This document shows positions 18,263 to 27,500 of a stretch of DNA of 64,000 nucleotides, piece after piece (position 1 is the first letter of the stretch; the number at the start of each line of letters is the position of its first letter). This DNA comes from Bifidobacterium tissieri (GTDB taxonomy: Bacteria; Actinomycetota; Actinomycetes; Actinomycetales; Bifidobacteriaceae). The stretch lies in NCBI RefSeq assembly GCF_002259645.1, contig NZ_MWWV01000002.1, positions 154,980 through 218,979 of the forward strand. Direction: 5' to 3'. A program made the translations under genes and the position numbers. The notes below the pieces were generated by a model, which ran no database searches, was not told the DNA's origin, and was given only the letters and a program-made list of their open reading frames with translations.

Positions 18263-20413
18263 ATGGGTATCAACGCAAGCGAAAAGCCACTGGGCAAGGT
18301 GTTCTCCACCGACTACCAATTCGTCATCCCCGCATTCCAGCGCGCCTACTCGTGGCAGGTGAGCAACATGCTGCAGCTGGTGGAGGATCTCGAGGACGCC
18401 GCACGCGACCCGGAGCATCCATACTTCCTCGGCTCGCTGATCCTGGTGGGCGGCACGGATTCCACCGGACGCCTGTATCAGGTGATCGACGGCCAGCAGC
18501 GACTCACCTCGCTCACCATCATCATCGCCATTCTGCGCGATCTCGAAACGGACCCCGAACTCGTCGCCAACCTCAACACGCTGATCCTCGAGGAAGGCAA
18601 CCGACTGTTCGGACGCGAGGCCGAACCGCGTCTGGCACTACGCGAACGCGACGCCGAGTTCTTCCGCAACTACGTGCAGGAAGGCAATCTCGAATCGCTG
18701 TTCGATCTGCGCGACAGCGACATGGAATCGAACGCGCAACGCAACATCGTGCAGAACACCAAGGCCGCCTACGATGCGCTGGATGCGTTGGACGAGAAGG
18801 AGCGCAGGGCCCTGGCAGGCTATCTGGTAAGCAACGTGTTCCTGATCATCGTGCGCACCGACGATCTGGCCGGCGCGCACCGCATCTTCGACGTGATGAA
18901 CATGCGCGGACTGCCGCTGACCGCATCCGACGTGTTCAAGGCCAAGGCCGTATCGGCAATCCCGCTGGCCGACCGCGACATCTACGGCAAACGCTGGGAT
19001 GATGCGATCGATCCGCTGGGCGACGACGTGGAGGCGTTCTTCAACGATCTGCTGCTGGTCACCTCGCCCAAGTCCGGCATGCGCGGACCGGTCGACGGAT
19101 TCCGGATCAAGGTGTTCGACGAGTATCTGAAGAAGAACACAGCCGCAGAATTCATCAACGGCATACTGGCGCCGTACGCCCGCGCATGGCTGATGGTGAA
19201 CCAGCCGCACGCGTTCGCGCTGCCACAGGAGGTGTCGGACTGGCTCGTGTCGCTCAACGATTTCCAGTCCACCGAATGGAAGCCCGTGGCCATGTGGGCG
19301 CTGACGAACATGGGCGGACTACAGTCCCTGACGAACGGCGACGTGAACGGCACCGCAGCCAACGCAGCCAACGACGACACGGCAGACACGGCAGACACAG
19401 GCGGCAAGACCGGCAAGGATGCTGACAGGGCGGAGCAGCAGATGCGCAAACTCGTGAATCTGCTGGCCGCACTGGAACGCGTGACCGGCGTGGACAATCT
19501 GGCACGACAGACATCGGCTGCACGCCGCACCCGCGTGGTGCAGATCCTCAAGGATCTCAAGAAGGGCAAGGACATCGGCAAGTCCACTGGATTCGCGATC
19601 AGCGACGATGAGCGCAAGACCGCGCTCGCCCGACTGCGCGGCGAACTGCAGGCCACAGGCACGCTCAAGAAGCTGTTGCTGCTGCGCGCCAACGATCAGC
19701 GGGCCGGCGAGCGCATCGTACGACCACGCAACATCAACGTGGTGCGCATACTGCCGGAACGGATCGGCGCGAATTCGTCGTTCGCGGTATGGCCGGAGTC
19801 CACGCGCGACCATTGGGTGGACAGGATCGGCAATCTGGTGCTCACCTCCACGAACGAGCAGATAATCGCCAAACTCGACAGCTACGCCCCACGCGCGGAA
19901 CGGATTCTGGCCCAGCACAAATCGTTGAAATATCCGCTGACCGCCGAGCTCGAATCGGTCCGGGAGCTCACGCCGGATGTGCTGGAACGCCGGCAGGAGG
20001 AGATCGTGCATCTCATCGCCGAATACTGGCGGATCAGGTTCGATGCCGACAAGGTCGATCTGACCACGCTCAGCGAGGATCATCTGACGCGCGGCAGTGG
20101 CAGGTCGACGACCGGGTCGAAACGCATCACGATCGCACAGGTAATCGACGCCGGGCTGCTGGTGCCGGGCGAGACGCTGGTATGGAAGCGGCCGCGACTC
20201 GGCCAGGAGTGGATCGCCACGGTGACGCGAGACGGCAAACTGCAGCTGGAGGACGGATCGAAGCATTCCACGCCCACGGCGGCGGCCCGCGCGGCAAGCG
20301 GCAAGGCGTCGGGCGCAGGGCTGGACGTGTGGCGGAGGCAGTCGAACGGGCAGAAGCTCAGCGAGATCTGGCAGGCGTACCGTCTCAAGGCACTGGGTGG
20401 CCGCGGCCAATAA
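18263..20413 (+). CDS. DUF262-DUF1524-like protein with C-terminal RAMA domain
   Basis: 716 residues from the ATG at 18263 (AAGGGAG upstream). The N-terminal DUF262 domain has the ParB-like motif V-I-D-G-Q-Q-R-L-T-S-L at about 81-91. The middle part resembles DUF1524 (G-N-L-V-L-T-S-T-N-E-Q-I-I-A-K-L), but the usual E-H-I-L-P segment reads V-R-I-L-P, so the catalytic His of the HNH nuclease appears lost. The C-terminus (I-D-A-G-L-L-V-P-G-E-T-L…S-T-P-T-A-A-A-R-A-A-S-G…W) fits the RAMA domain found with adenine methylases. Related GmrSD proteins are modification-dependent type IV restriction enzymes; this one may sense DNA without cutting. An Asn/Ala/Asp-rich linker lies at about 360-395. Confidence 0.8.
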   Translation: MGINASEKPLGKVFSTDYQFVIPAFQRAYSWQVSNMLQLVEDLEDAARDPEHPYFLGSLILVGGTDSTGRLYQVIDGQQRLTSLTIIIAILRDLETDPELVANLNTLILEEGNRLFGREAEPRLALRERDAEFFRNYVQEGNLESLFDLRDSDMESNAQRNIVQNTKAAYDALDALDEKERRALAGYLVSNVFLIIVRTDDLAGAHRIFDVMNMRGLPLTASDVFKAKAVSAIPLADRDIYGKRWDDAIDPLGDDVEAFFNDLLLVTSPKSGMRGPVDGFRIKVFDEYLKKNTAAEFINGILAPYARAWLMVNQPHAFALPQEVSDWLVSLNDFQSTEWKPVAMWALTNMGGLQSLTNGDVNGTAANAANDDTADTADTGGKTGKDADRAEQQMRKLVNLLAALERVTGVDNLARQTSAARRTRVVQILKDLKKGKDIGKSTGFAISDDERKTALARLRGELQATGTLKKLLLLRANDQRAGERIVRPRNINVVRILPERIGANSSFAVWPESTRDHWVDRIGNLVLTSTNEQIIAKLDSYAPRAERILAQHKSLKYPLTAELESVRELTPDVLERRQEEIVHLIAEYWRIRFDADKVDLTTLSEDHLTRGSGRSTTGSKRITIAQVIDAGLLVPGETLVWKRPRLGQEWIATVTRDGKLQLEDGSKHSTPTAAARAASGKASGAGLDVWRRQSNGQKLSEIWQAYRLKALGGRGQ

Positions 20414-20539
20414 TTCAACGCAGCATGTCGCACGTATGAACACTCGGCAAATCCTGATATACGCGCCTTTCCCGCCCGCATACCCGCGGAATACTGGAAT
20501 TACGGGGTTGTTGCAGTATTCAATGCAAAGGGGGAGCGA

Positions 20540-21160
20540 GTGGAAGACGACGCATACGCGCACATTGGCATCAAGCGCGCCAAACGTAAGATGGTCACCA
20601 AAGTGATTCTGTTTGGCGTCGCGACCGTGCTTCTGACAGGACAGTTGATATCGTCGCTGTCCCTGCTCGTAGGCCCGGGAATGTTCCCGACTATGGTGGG
20701 GATGCTGTTGATGACGAACATCATTCCGATCATCCTGCTCATCGTATGTGTATGGAGACTGGTGGTCTGGCTGAAGGCGCTGAACACTCCCCCATCTCAG
20801 GATCATGGCGTGGTGGCGGAATTCAATACCACCACCGATGACGATGACGACACCACCACAACACATATCCTGCAACTCGACAACGGGAAGAGGGTGGATC
20901 TCAGCGACAAGTTGTCGTCGATATTCCAAGGAGATGACGAGACACGGAAGCGGCTGATCACCCCCGGTACACGAGTGGTCCTCATCTGGTATCGCGACAC
21001 GCCGGTCTATGCATCGATTGCACTGGAGCAACCGCAGCAAGTGCAACAGGCAACGGCACAGCAGGCTCAGACGCCGCTGGCACCGCAGACATCATTGCCG
21101 CCGCAGACGCCGGTACAGCCAAATGCCGCGCCGAACCCGATCCATACCGCTCGCGCATGA
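20540..21160 (+). CDS. Membrane protein, DUF3592-like, first of three paralogues
   Basis: 206 residues from a GTG preceded by GGGGGAG. Two membrane segments (about 20-42 and 55-80), then a small beta domain with D-D-D-D-D-T-T-T-T-H-I-L-Q-L-D-N-G-K and I-T-P-G-T-R-V-V-L-I-W-Y, which match the same positions in the two following genes, and a Gln/Pro/Thr-rich tail. This looks like a DUF3592-type soluble domain on a membrane anchor. It is the shortest paralogue and lacks the second half. Function unknown. Confidence 0.65.
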   Translation: MEDDAYAHIGIKRAKRKMVTKVILFGVATVLLTGQLISSLSLLVGPGMFPTMVGMLLMTNIIPIILLIVCVWRLVVWLKALNTPPSQDHGVVAEFNTTTDDDDDTTTTHILQLDNGKRVDLSDKLSSIFQGDDETRKRLITPGTRVVLIWYRDTPVYASIALEQPQQVQQATAQQAQTPLAPQTSLPPQTPVQPNAAPNPIHTARA

Positions 21161-21281
21161 TCGACCTGATCGGCGCTGACAACACACGACTCGTACAGAT
21201 GCACGCAATCACAGGATCGCAGGATTCACGATATACGCGGAAACCAAAGCATTCCAGATCATTCGGAAAGGAATCGGATAG

Positions 21282-22568
21282 ATGATTCGCCTGATTGAGC
21301 GGTTGACGGCTGCGGGATTCGGCATCATTGTCGCGCTGTACATCATCTGGTTGGCCGTCGTGGATATTGCGAGTGGGTCGTCGAATGCCGGCGGCGCGAT
21401 GGCCGGCGGCGCGATGGCGCTGGCACTGCTGTGCTTCTGCCTGTACAAGGCTGCCATCTATGTGATCGCCCTGCATCGAGGCCCCCGTACGGCTCACGCC
21501 ATGGTTTGGCGGTATGTGCAGGTGCATGGTACGGATTCTGATGGCGATCCGACCACTGACACCATTCATACCCTACGACTGGATGACGGGGAAATCATCC
21601 ATGTGTCGGACATCAGGATCGAATCCCTGCGCGACGGCATGACCATGAGGCAATTCACCACGCCCGGCGAGCATGTGATCATCACCTGGTATGAGAAACC
21701 GTTCATCTGCACGTCGGTGATCCTCGATCCGGAACGTCCGGTCCGCGCCACGCCCGAAGAACGCCATCGTATCCTCAACCCCAATTGGACGCCAGGCAAT
21801 ACGACCACCACGGCCAGCACGGCATCTGTTGTCGGAAACGGAACCGACTCCCCCGACGACGGATCATGGATCGACACCGATAATCTCGCTCCATCAGACG
21901 GTCCGAAACCCACCATCAAGGATCTGGCGCCGACGGCGTTCCGCACACTGAACTACGTACTCACCACCATCACGGGCGTACTCATTGCGGCAGCGGCGTT
22001 CACCTCGTCCCGACTGGGACAGTACGGCATACAGAGCGTGATCAAGGGTCTGCTGATCGGTCTGATACTCGCATGGTTCGCCCTGTGGGTATTCATTCAT
22101 ATGGTCGTCAAGCAGGTGCTCATGCATCGGGCCGTCACGGATCCGAACTTTCGCGCACGCGATGGGCATGAATCGATGTATCTGCCGCAGGAACAGGTCG
22201 ATAACGAACAGCGTCGCAGTCTCATCCATCATCTTCTCGGCGTGATCGCCCTGTCGCTTCTGCCGGCATTCGCGCTGTCCCAATCGGTGGGTGCCCTGAT
22301 CGAAGGCCCCCAGACCGTACCTGTCACCTATCAGGGCGTGGAACGACGCGTGGAGGAAGGCGACGATTCCGTCAATATCTACGCCGACTTCCAGTTCCGC
22401 ACCGAAGACGATAAGACGATCACCATCACCACCGATTGGGACAAACGAGCCACGATTGAGCGGCAGGTGGGCGAGGAGAGCGGTCGGCATCTGCTGCTCA
22501 CCTACTGGACCGACAACGGAAGCGTACCCACCTTTGACAACGCCAAACCGGATCCGAAATACGAGTGA
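21282..22568 (+). CDS. Membrane protein, DUF3592-like, second paralogue
   Basis: 428 residues, with GGAAAGGAATCGGATAG just before the ATG. Two N-terminal membrane segments (about 12-32 and 44-66), a beta domain (T-D-S-D-G-D-P-T-T-D-T-I-H-T-L-R-L-D-D-G-E, then T-T-P-G-E-H-V-I-I-T-W-Y-E-K-P-F), a Thr/Ser/Asp linker, three more membrane segments (about 225-350), and a second beta domain ending F-D-N-A-K-P-D-P-K-Y-E. It therefore holds two copies of a two-helix plus beta-domain unit. Very close to the next gene. Role unknown. Confidence 0.7.
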   Translation: MIRLIERLTAAGFGIIVALYIIWLAVVDIASGSSNAGGAMAGGAMALALLCFCLYKAAIYVIALHRGPRTAHAMVWRYVQVHGTDSDGDPTTDTIHTLRLDDGEIIHVSDIRIESLRDGMTMRQFTTPGEHVIITWYEKPFICTSVILDPERPVRATPEERHRILNPNWTPGNTTTTASTASVVGNGTDSPDDGSWIDTDNLAPSDGPKPTIKDLAPTAFRTLNYVLTTITGVLIAAAAFTSSRLGQYGIQSVIKGLLIGLILAWFALWVFIHMVVKQVLMHRAVTDPNFRARDGHESMYLPQEQVDNEQRRSLIHHLLGVIALSLLPAFALSQSVGALIEGPQTVPVTYQGVERRVEEGDDSVNIYADFQFRTEDDKTITITTDWDKRATIERQVGEESGRHLLLTYWTDNGSVPTFDNAKPDPKYE

Positions 22569-22659
22569 TCACATGTCGTGCGCGAACGGGCGTCGATTCA
22601 CGCATGACAGGAGCAGCAACGACAGACAACGGCAATGACGCCTCAGGAAAGGTAGAAAC

Positions 22660-24036
22660 ATGGGTCGACTTATTGTGCGAATGGCGGCGGCGGGATTGGG
22701 CATTCTGATCTCGTTGTGGAACATATGGGGCGCGGTCTATAATCTGCTGGCCCCGGTGCCGTTCGCGTGGATGCGGAATGTATTCGGCGATATTGTCGGC
22801 TTTGTCATATTTCTCCCCTTGCTGTGCTTCTGCATATACAAGCTCGCCATGTATATCGGTCTATTGCGTCAGGGACCGCGGAACGCTTACGGCATGATCT
22901 GGGAGTACAGCAAGACGGAAACCACGGATTCCGATGGGGATACCGTAACGAGCATCACGCACACGATTCGTCTGAACAGCGGCGAAATGATCAACGCCAG
23001 TAGTATTCCCCAGTCGGCGTTTCAGGACGGTATGATGTGGCCGCAATTCATCACGCCCGGCACATACGTGATCCTGACCTGGTATGAGAAGCCGTTCATC
23101 CCCGTGGCATTGCGGCCCGATCCCGTGCATCCGGTGCCGGCGACCGACGATGAGCGTCATCGAATCATCGACCCGACCTGGAGGTCGGAGCCGACGATGA
23201 CGCCGGTGCCAAATACGGTCTTGGCGGGAACGACGAATGGCACGCCTTCTGCCGTGACGAGCGACGATGCCGTTACGAACGGGACCGGAGCCGATGCCAA
23301 CAACAACAGACACGTGGCACAAGCCGACACCAAGGACGCCGCCAAGGATTCGGAATCCACGCCAAGTATCGAGAAGCTGAATCCGAAGCCGTTCAAGCGG
23401 CTGAACGCCATCTTCAACATCATCATAGTGTTCGTCCTCGCCGGGGTCATGCTGCGATCGACTGGCCTCACGCCGTTTGGTATAGAGGGTATATACAAGC
23501 GCATGGCGTTGGGAGTGGCCTTTGGCTGCTTCGCCGTATGGACACTAGTGCGCATGGTCGCCCAATATGTGCTGCTGAGCGTTGTCGGCAAAACTACAAC
23601 GATACGCGATCACGTTACGGGGGATCAGGTTCCGCTGCCGCAAGACACCATAGCCGCAGAGAAGAAAACCACCCTGATAATGCATCTGATCGGCGCAGCC
23701 ATCGTGGCGGTAATCGCCACATTCATGCTGATCGGGCCCGTGCAGACGCTGATCGCCGGCCCGCAATCCGTGTCCGTCACCTATCAGGGCGTGGAGCGCC
23801 GCGAGGAGACCGATGAGGACGACGACACCACCAGCGTCTACGCCGACTTCCGCTTCCGTACCGAAAACGGGGAGACCCTGACCATCACCACCGATTGGGA
23901 TTGGCGTTCCACCATCGAGAAACAGGCGGGAAACAACGGCAACCATCTGCTACTCACCTATTGGGGTAGCCAGAACAATTTCTTCGACCACAAACTCATC
24001 TTCGACAATGCAAAACCGGACCCGAAGTATTCGTGA
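22660..24036 (+). CDS. Membrane protein, DUF3592-like, third paralogue
   Basis: 458 residues, AAAGG upstream of the ATG. Same order as the preceding gene and nearly identical motifs: T-D-S-D-G-D-T-V-T-S-I-T-H-T-I-R-L-N-S-G-E, I-T-P-G-T-Y-V-I-L-T-W-Y-E-K-P-F, V-S-V-T-Y-Q-G-V-E-R-R, and the end F-D-N-A-K-P-D-P-K-Y-S. The linker (about 185-240) is longer and Asn/Asp/Ala-rich. A recent tandem duplication followed by linker divergence is the simplest history. Confidence 0.7.
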   Translation: MGRLIVRMAAAGLGILISLWNIWGAVYNLLAPVPFAWMRNVFGDIVGFVIFLPLLCFCIYKLAMYIGLLRQGPRNAYGMIWEYSKTETTDSDGDTVTSITHTIRLNSGEMINASSIPQSAFQDGMMWPQFITPGTYVILTWYEKPFIPVALRPDPVHPVPATDDERHRIIDPTWRSEPTMTPVPNTVLAGTTNGTPSAVTSDDAVTNGTGADANNNRHVAQADTKDAAKDSESTPSIEKLNPKPFKRLNAIFNIIIVFVLAGVMLRSTGLTPFGIEGIYKRMALGVAFGCFAVWTLVRMVAQYVLLSVVGKTTTIRDHVTGDQVPLPQDTIAAEKKTTLIMHLIGAAIVAVIATFMLIGPVQTLIAGPQSVSVTYQGVERREETDEDDDTTSVYADFRFRTENGETLTITTDWDWRSTIEKQAGNNGNHLLLTYWGSQNNFFDHKLIFDNAKPDPKYS

Positions 24037-24270
24037 TCATATTGAAACAAAAAACCAGTGCCATTACAGCACTATTACCGAATAAAAGATGAACAGGACA
24101 CGGACGCCATTGGCCGTATCTTCTTCAATGATTGGAGATGTATTGCAAATATAATGCAATGCGTTGGAACCGATGCAATATCTAGGATGATTCCGAATAC
24201 CTGCAACGATTCCGGACATCCGAGACGATTCCGAAATGATTGTCTGATTCGCGAATGGCGAATCATTGAA

Positions 24271-24396
24271 TCACTTCTCCTCTTCGAGCTGACGAGCCAC
24301 GTACTGCATGGTCTTCAGCGTCTCACCGTTCACGTAATCGGTAGAGGCAAAATCAGCCATGGCCAGACCCAGAGACATCATCTTTCTGAACTTCAT
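24271..24396 (-). CDS. Short peptide of 41 residues, unknown
   Basis: The ATG at 24394-24396 is preceded by AAGGAGGAAATT, the strongest Shine-Dalgarno in the window, and the frame ends with TGA at 24271-24273. The N-terminus is basic and Met-rich (M-K-F-R-K-M-M-S-L-G-L-A-M-A), the rest is acidic and ends Q-L-E-E-E-K; no Cys. A near-consensus promoter lies 50 bases upstream. The basic start and small size fit a signalling or leader peptide, a toxin, or a small regulatory protein, but no modifying enzyme or dedicated exporter is adjacent. Function unknown. Confidence 0.6.
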   Translation of the reverse strand: MKFRKMMSLGLAMADFASTDYVNGETLKTMQYVARQLEEEK

Positions 24397-24445
24397 AATT
24401 TCCTCCTTGGTTATCGTGTTGGATCATTTCCAACTGACACCTGCG

Positions 24446-24474
24446 ACTATAAGAACGCGATTATTACATGGCAA
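24446..24474 (-). promoter_or_regulatory. Promoter of the 41-residue peptide gene
   Basis: On the minus strand TTGCCA (24469-24474) and TATAGT (24446-24451) are separated by exactly 17 bases; each hexamer matches the sigma-70 consensus at five of six positions. The -10 lies about 50 bases before the ATG. Confidence 0.6.
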
Positions 24475-24564
24475 TGATTTTCCACCTGTTGCACGCGGAT
24501 TCCACAAAAAAAAGTTACGTAGATCACGTTTAGAACCTTCATATATTACGTAATGTATAGCAGA

Positions 24565-27500
24565 TCACATTTGTCCAAGCAGGCGAAGCAGATCGTCCTT
24601 GGTGAGCGCGCCGATGGCGTTGCCGCCGGTGGATGCGGCATCCACGAAGCGTGACGCGAGATCGGTTTTGGTGTGTTGCAGGTTGAGGATGCGCTCCTCG
24701 ATCGTGTCCTTGGCCACGATCTGATACACGTTCACGTCCTGCGTCTGCCCGATGCGATGCGCGCGGTCGGTGGCCTGATTCTGCGCGGCGGCGTTCCACC
24801 ATGGGTCGGCGTGCACCACCACGCATGCGCCGGTGAGATTGAGGCCCGTATTCCCGGCCTTGAGCGAGATGAGGAACACGGGGGTGTCGTCGCGGTTGAA
24901 GGCGTCGACCAGCTCGAGCCGCTTGCGTTTGGGCGTGGAACCGGTGATCACGTCGTAGGGCACGTCGTCGGCGCGCAGCCGCTCGGCGATGAGGTCGAGA
25001 TAGCTGGTGAACTGCGAAAAGATGAGCATCTTGCGTCCGGCATCGCGGCAGCTCGACACCAGTTCCTCGATGGCGTCGAGCTTGGCGGACGAGGCACGTC
25101 GTCCTGCCCGATGCGTGGTTGCACCAGCCGTGGCTGCGCCAGCCCCATCACCCGTACCGTTCTCATTCTTCTCACCGAACGCGAGCCTCGGATCGCAGCA
25201 CACCTGGCGCAACCGTGTCAGCTGTGCCAGCACCTGGATCTTGGACTCGTCGAAGTCCTTGCCCTTCTGGTGAAGGATCGTATCGCGCAGCCGCTGCTCG
25301 AGCGCCGCATACAGTCGCCGCTGCTCACCAGTCAATTGCACGGTGATCACGTTTTCGATCTTGTCGGGCAGATCATGGAGCACATCGGCCTTGAGCCGTC
25401 GCAGAATGAACGGATTGACGAACGCCCGCAGCTTGTCCTGCGCCTTCGAGTCACCGGCGAGGATCGGCATTTCGAACCGTTCGCGGAAATGCGCGTACGA
25501 TCCGAGCATGCCCGGCATGAGGAAGTCGAAGATGCTCCACAGTTCGCTCAGTCGGTTCTCGATCGGCGTGCCGGTGAGCGCAAACCGATGCCGCGCCCCG
25601 ATGCGCCGTACCGCACGCGACACCTTGGTGGCGTGATTCTTCACGTACTGTGCCTCGTCGAGGGCCATCACATCGAAATCGATACCGTCATAGTCGTCGA
25701 TATCACGACGCAGAAGATCGTATGAGGTGATGACCACGTCATATTCGCCGTGCGCGGCGGCTTCGATCATCGTGCGACGTGCGGCCTTGGTGCCGGCGAT
25801 CGCCACCGCACGCAATCCGGGTGCGAACCGTCCGCATTCGGCGAGCCAGTTGTAGACCAGTGACGCCGGGCAGACGATCAGATTCATTGCCGGAGTCGCC
25901 GCCTGATTCGCTGCCTGATTCGCCGTCGCATCGGCACTCGCCCGCTCATGACGCTCCGCCCTCTCATGACGCGCCACCAGCAGCGACAGCAGCTGCACGG
26001 TCTTGCCCAAGCCCATCTCGTCGGCCAGAATCCCGCCGAATCCCTTGTCGCACACCGCATTCAGCCAGCGGAATCCCTCCACCTGATACGGTCGCAGCAC
26101 ACCGGCCAACGAATCAGGAACCGTATAGGTCGTCGGGTCGATCACACGCAGATCATTCAGATATGCGGTGAAACTCGCGCTTTTGTCGGCATCGTCGACT
26201 TGATGATCAAGATAGTAGGCCTCGTAGGCGGGCACCTGCAGCGTTCCCGTTTCCAGACTGGCGGCGGAAACGCCCAGATCGGCGGCAAGCTCGTCGATGG
26301 CACTGGTATCCACGTCACGCATCTCAACGAACGCGCCGTTCGACAGTCGATGAAACCGGCGTTTGCGACGATAACTGTTCAGCAGCGCCGGCACATCCTT
26401 GGGATCGATCTCATCGGCGATGGGCGAAATCCGAACCAGATCGGACGCAACGGACAGACCGACCCGGATCTTCGGACGCGGCGTGGCGGTCAGACCGTCG
26501 AACGCAGGCGTGGCGAACACCTCACCGAGCCCGCGCAGCACCGGCAGCCCTTCGGTGATCAGTCGGTGAATGGCCTCATCGTCGGATTCGGGAATGCGCG
26601 CCACCACATCGTCGGGCTGGGGGAAGTAATGCCGCACCGCCTCCACGGCAAGCCGTTCGGTATCCGCATCACGCGTCACATCGCCGGGCGCAATGCCGGC
26701 GAACACGTGGAACCGCCGATCGCCATACCGTGCCTGTACATCGCAGCTCACACCGTCACGCCCACGGTCCAGATAGGTTTCGATCACACATGGCAGACGC
26801 TTGCGCCGCAGCAGATCACTGGGCAGTTCGGCCGGAATGCCATGCGTTTCGGTCGAACCGTCCGCGTTCACGGTCACGCTCGTCCCCAGATACGGCAGTA
26901 TGGTTCGGCTGAACGTGTCCAAGTCGTCACGATTCAGGAACAGCCCATGCTCCGAATCGTTGCACAGGATGGACAGCATGTCGAAGTCCTTGACGAACCG
27001 TGCGCTGCATCGGTGAAACACCGGCTGTCGTGAATCCGCCGTCCGTCGCACAACAACGTAGGACGTGTTGCGTCCCTCGGCCAGCAGATCAAAATACGTA
27101 CTGTGTTCGATCACATACCCGTCTCCGGATTCGCTTTCCCGGATCGTGAGTCCCGGATCGGGATCGCCGTCGACCACCGCGGCGGCGACCGGGCCACGCG
27201 ATGCGCCCAATCCGACCGACGCGGATAACGATGCCGGAGAAGCAACGGGAATATAGTCGATGGTCTCATCGGCATCGCAATACAGGTCCAGCAGTTCGAC
27301 AACCTCATCGACGACCAGCGACATCTCGTTCGCGGTGGATTTCCGATGGTAGTAGTAGCTGTCGTACGGCTCGGTCACGCCAAGCGCCGCGCGGATATCG
27401 AACGCCTGCGTCAGCACGTCGATCAGCCGGCGAGAACGCTCGTCGAACGCATCACGGGAATGGACGAACCCGAGTTTCTTGCCGTAGTACAGATACGTGC

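Larger units (their letters stand above)
24037..24564. other. AT-rich gap containing a short peptide gene
   Basis: This stretch has visibly lower GC than the rest of the window, with poly-A/T runs at about 24047-24052 and 24507-24514. Apart from the 41-codon gene on the minus strand (separate entry) no coding frame is convincing; a 139-codon plus-strand frame across it has no ribosome site and is largely the complement of the peptide gene. Confidence 0.5.

Noticed and set aside
24058..24477. 139-codon plus-strand gene
   Set aside because: It has no ribosome site, sits in the AT-rich gap and is the complement of the better supported 41-codon gene.
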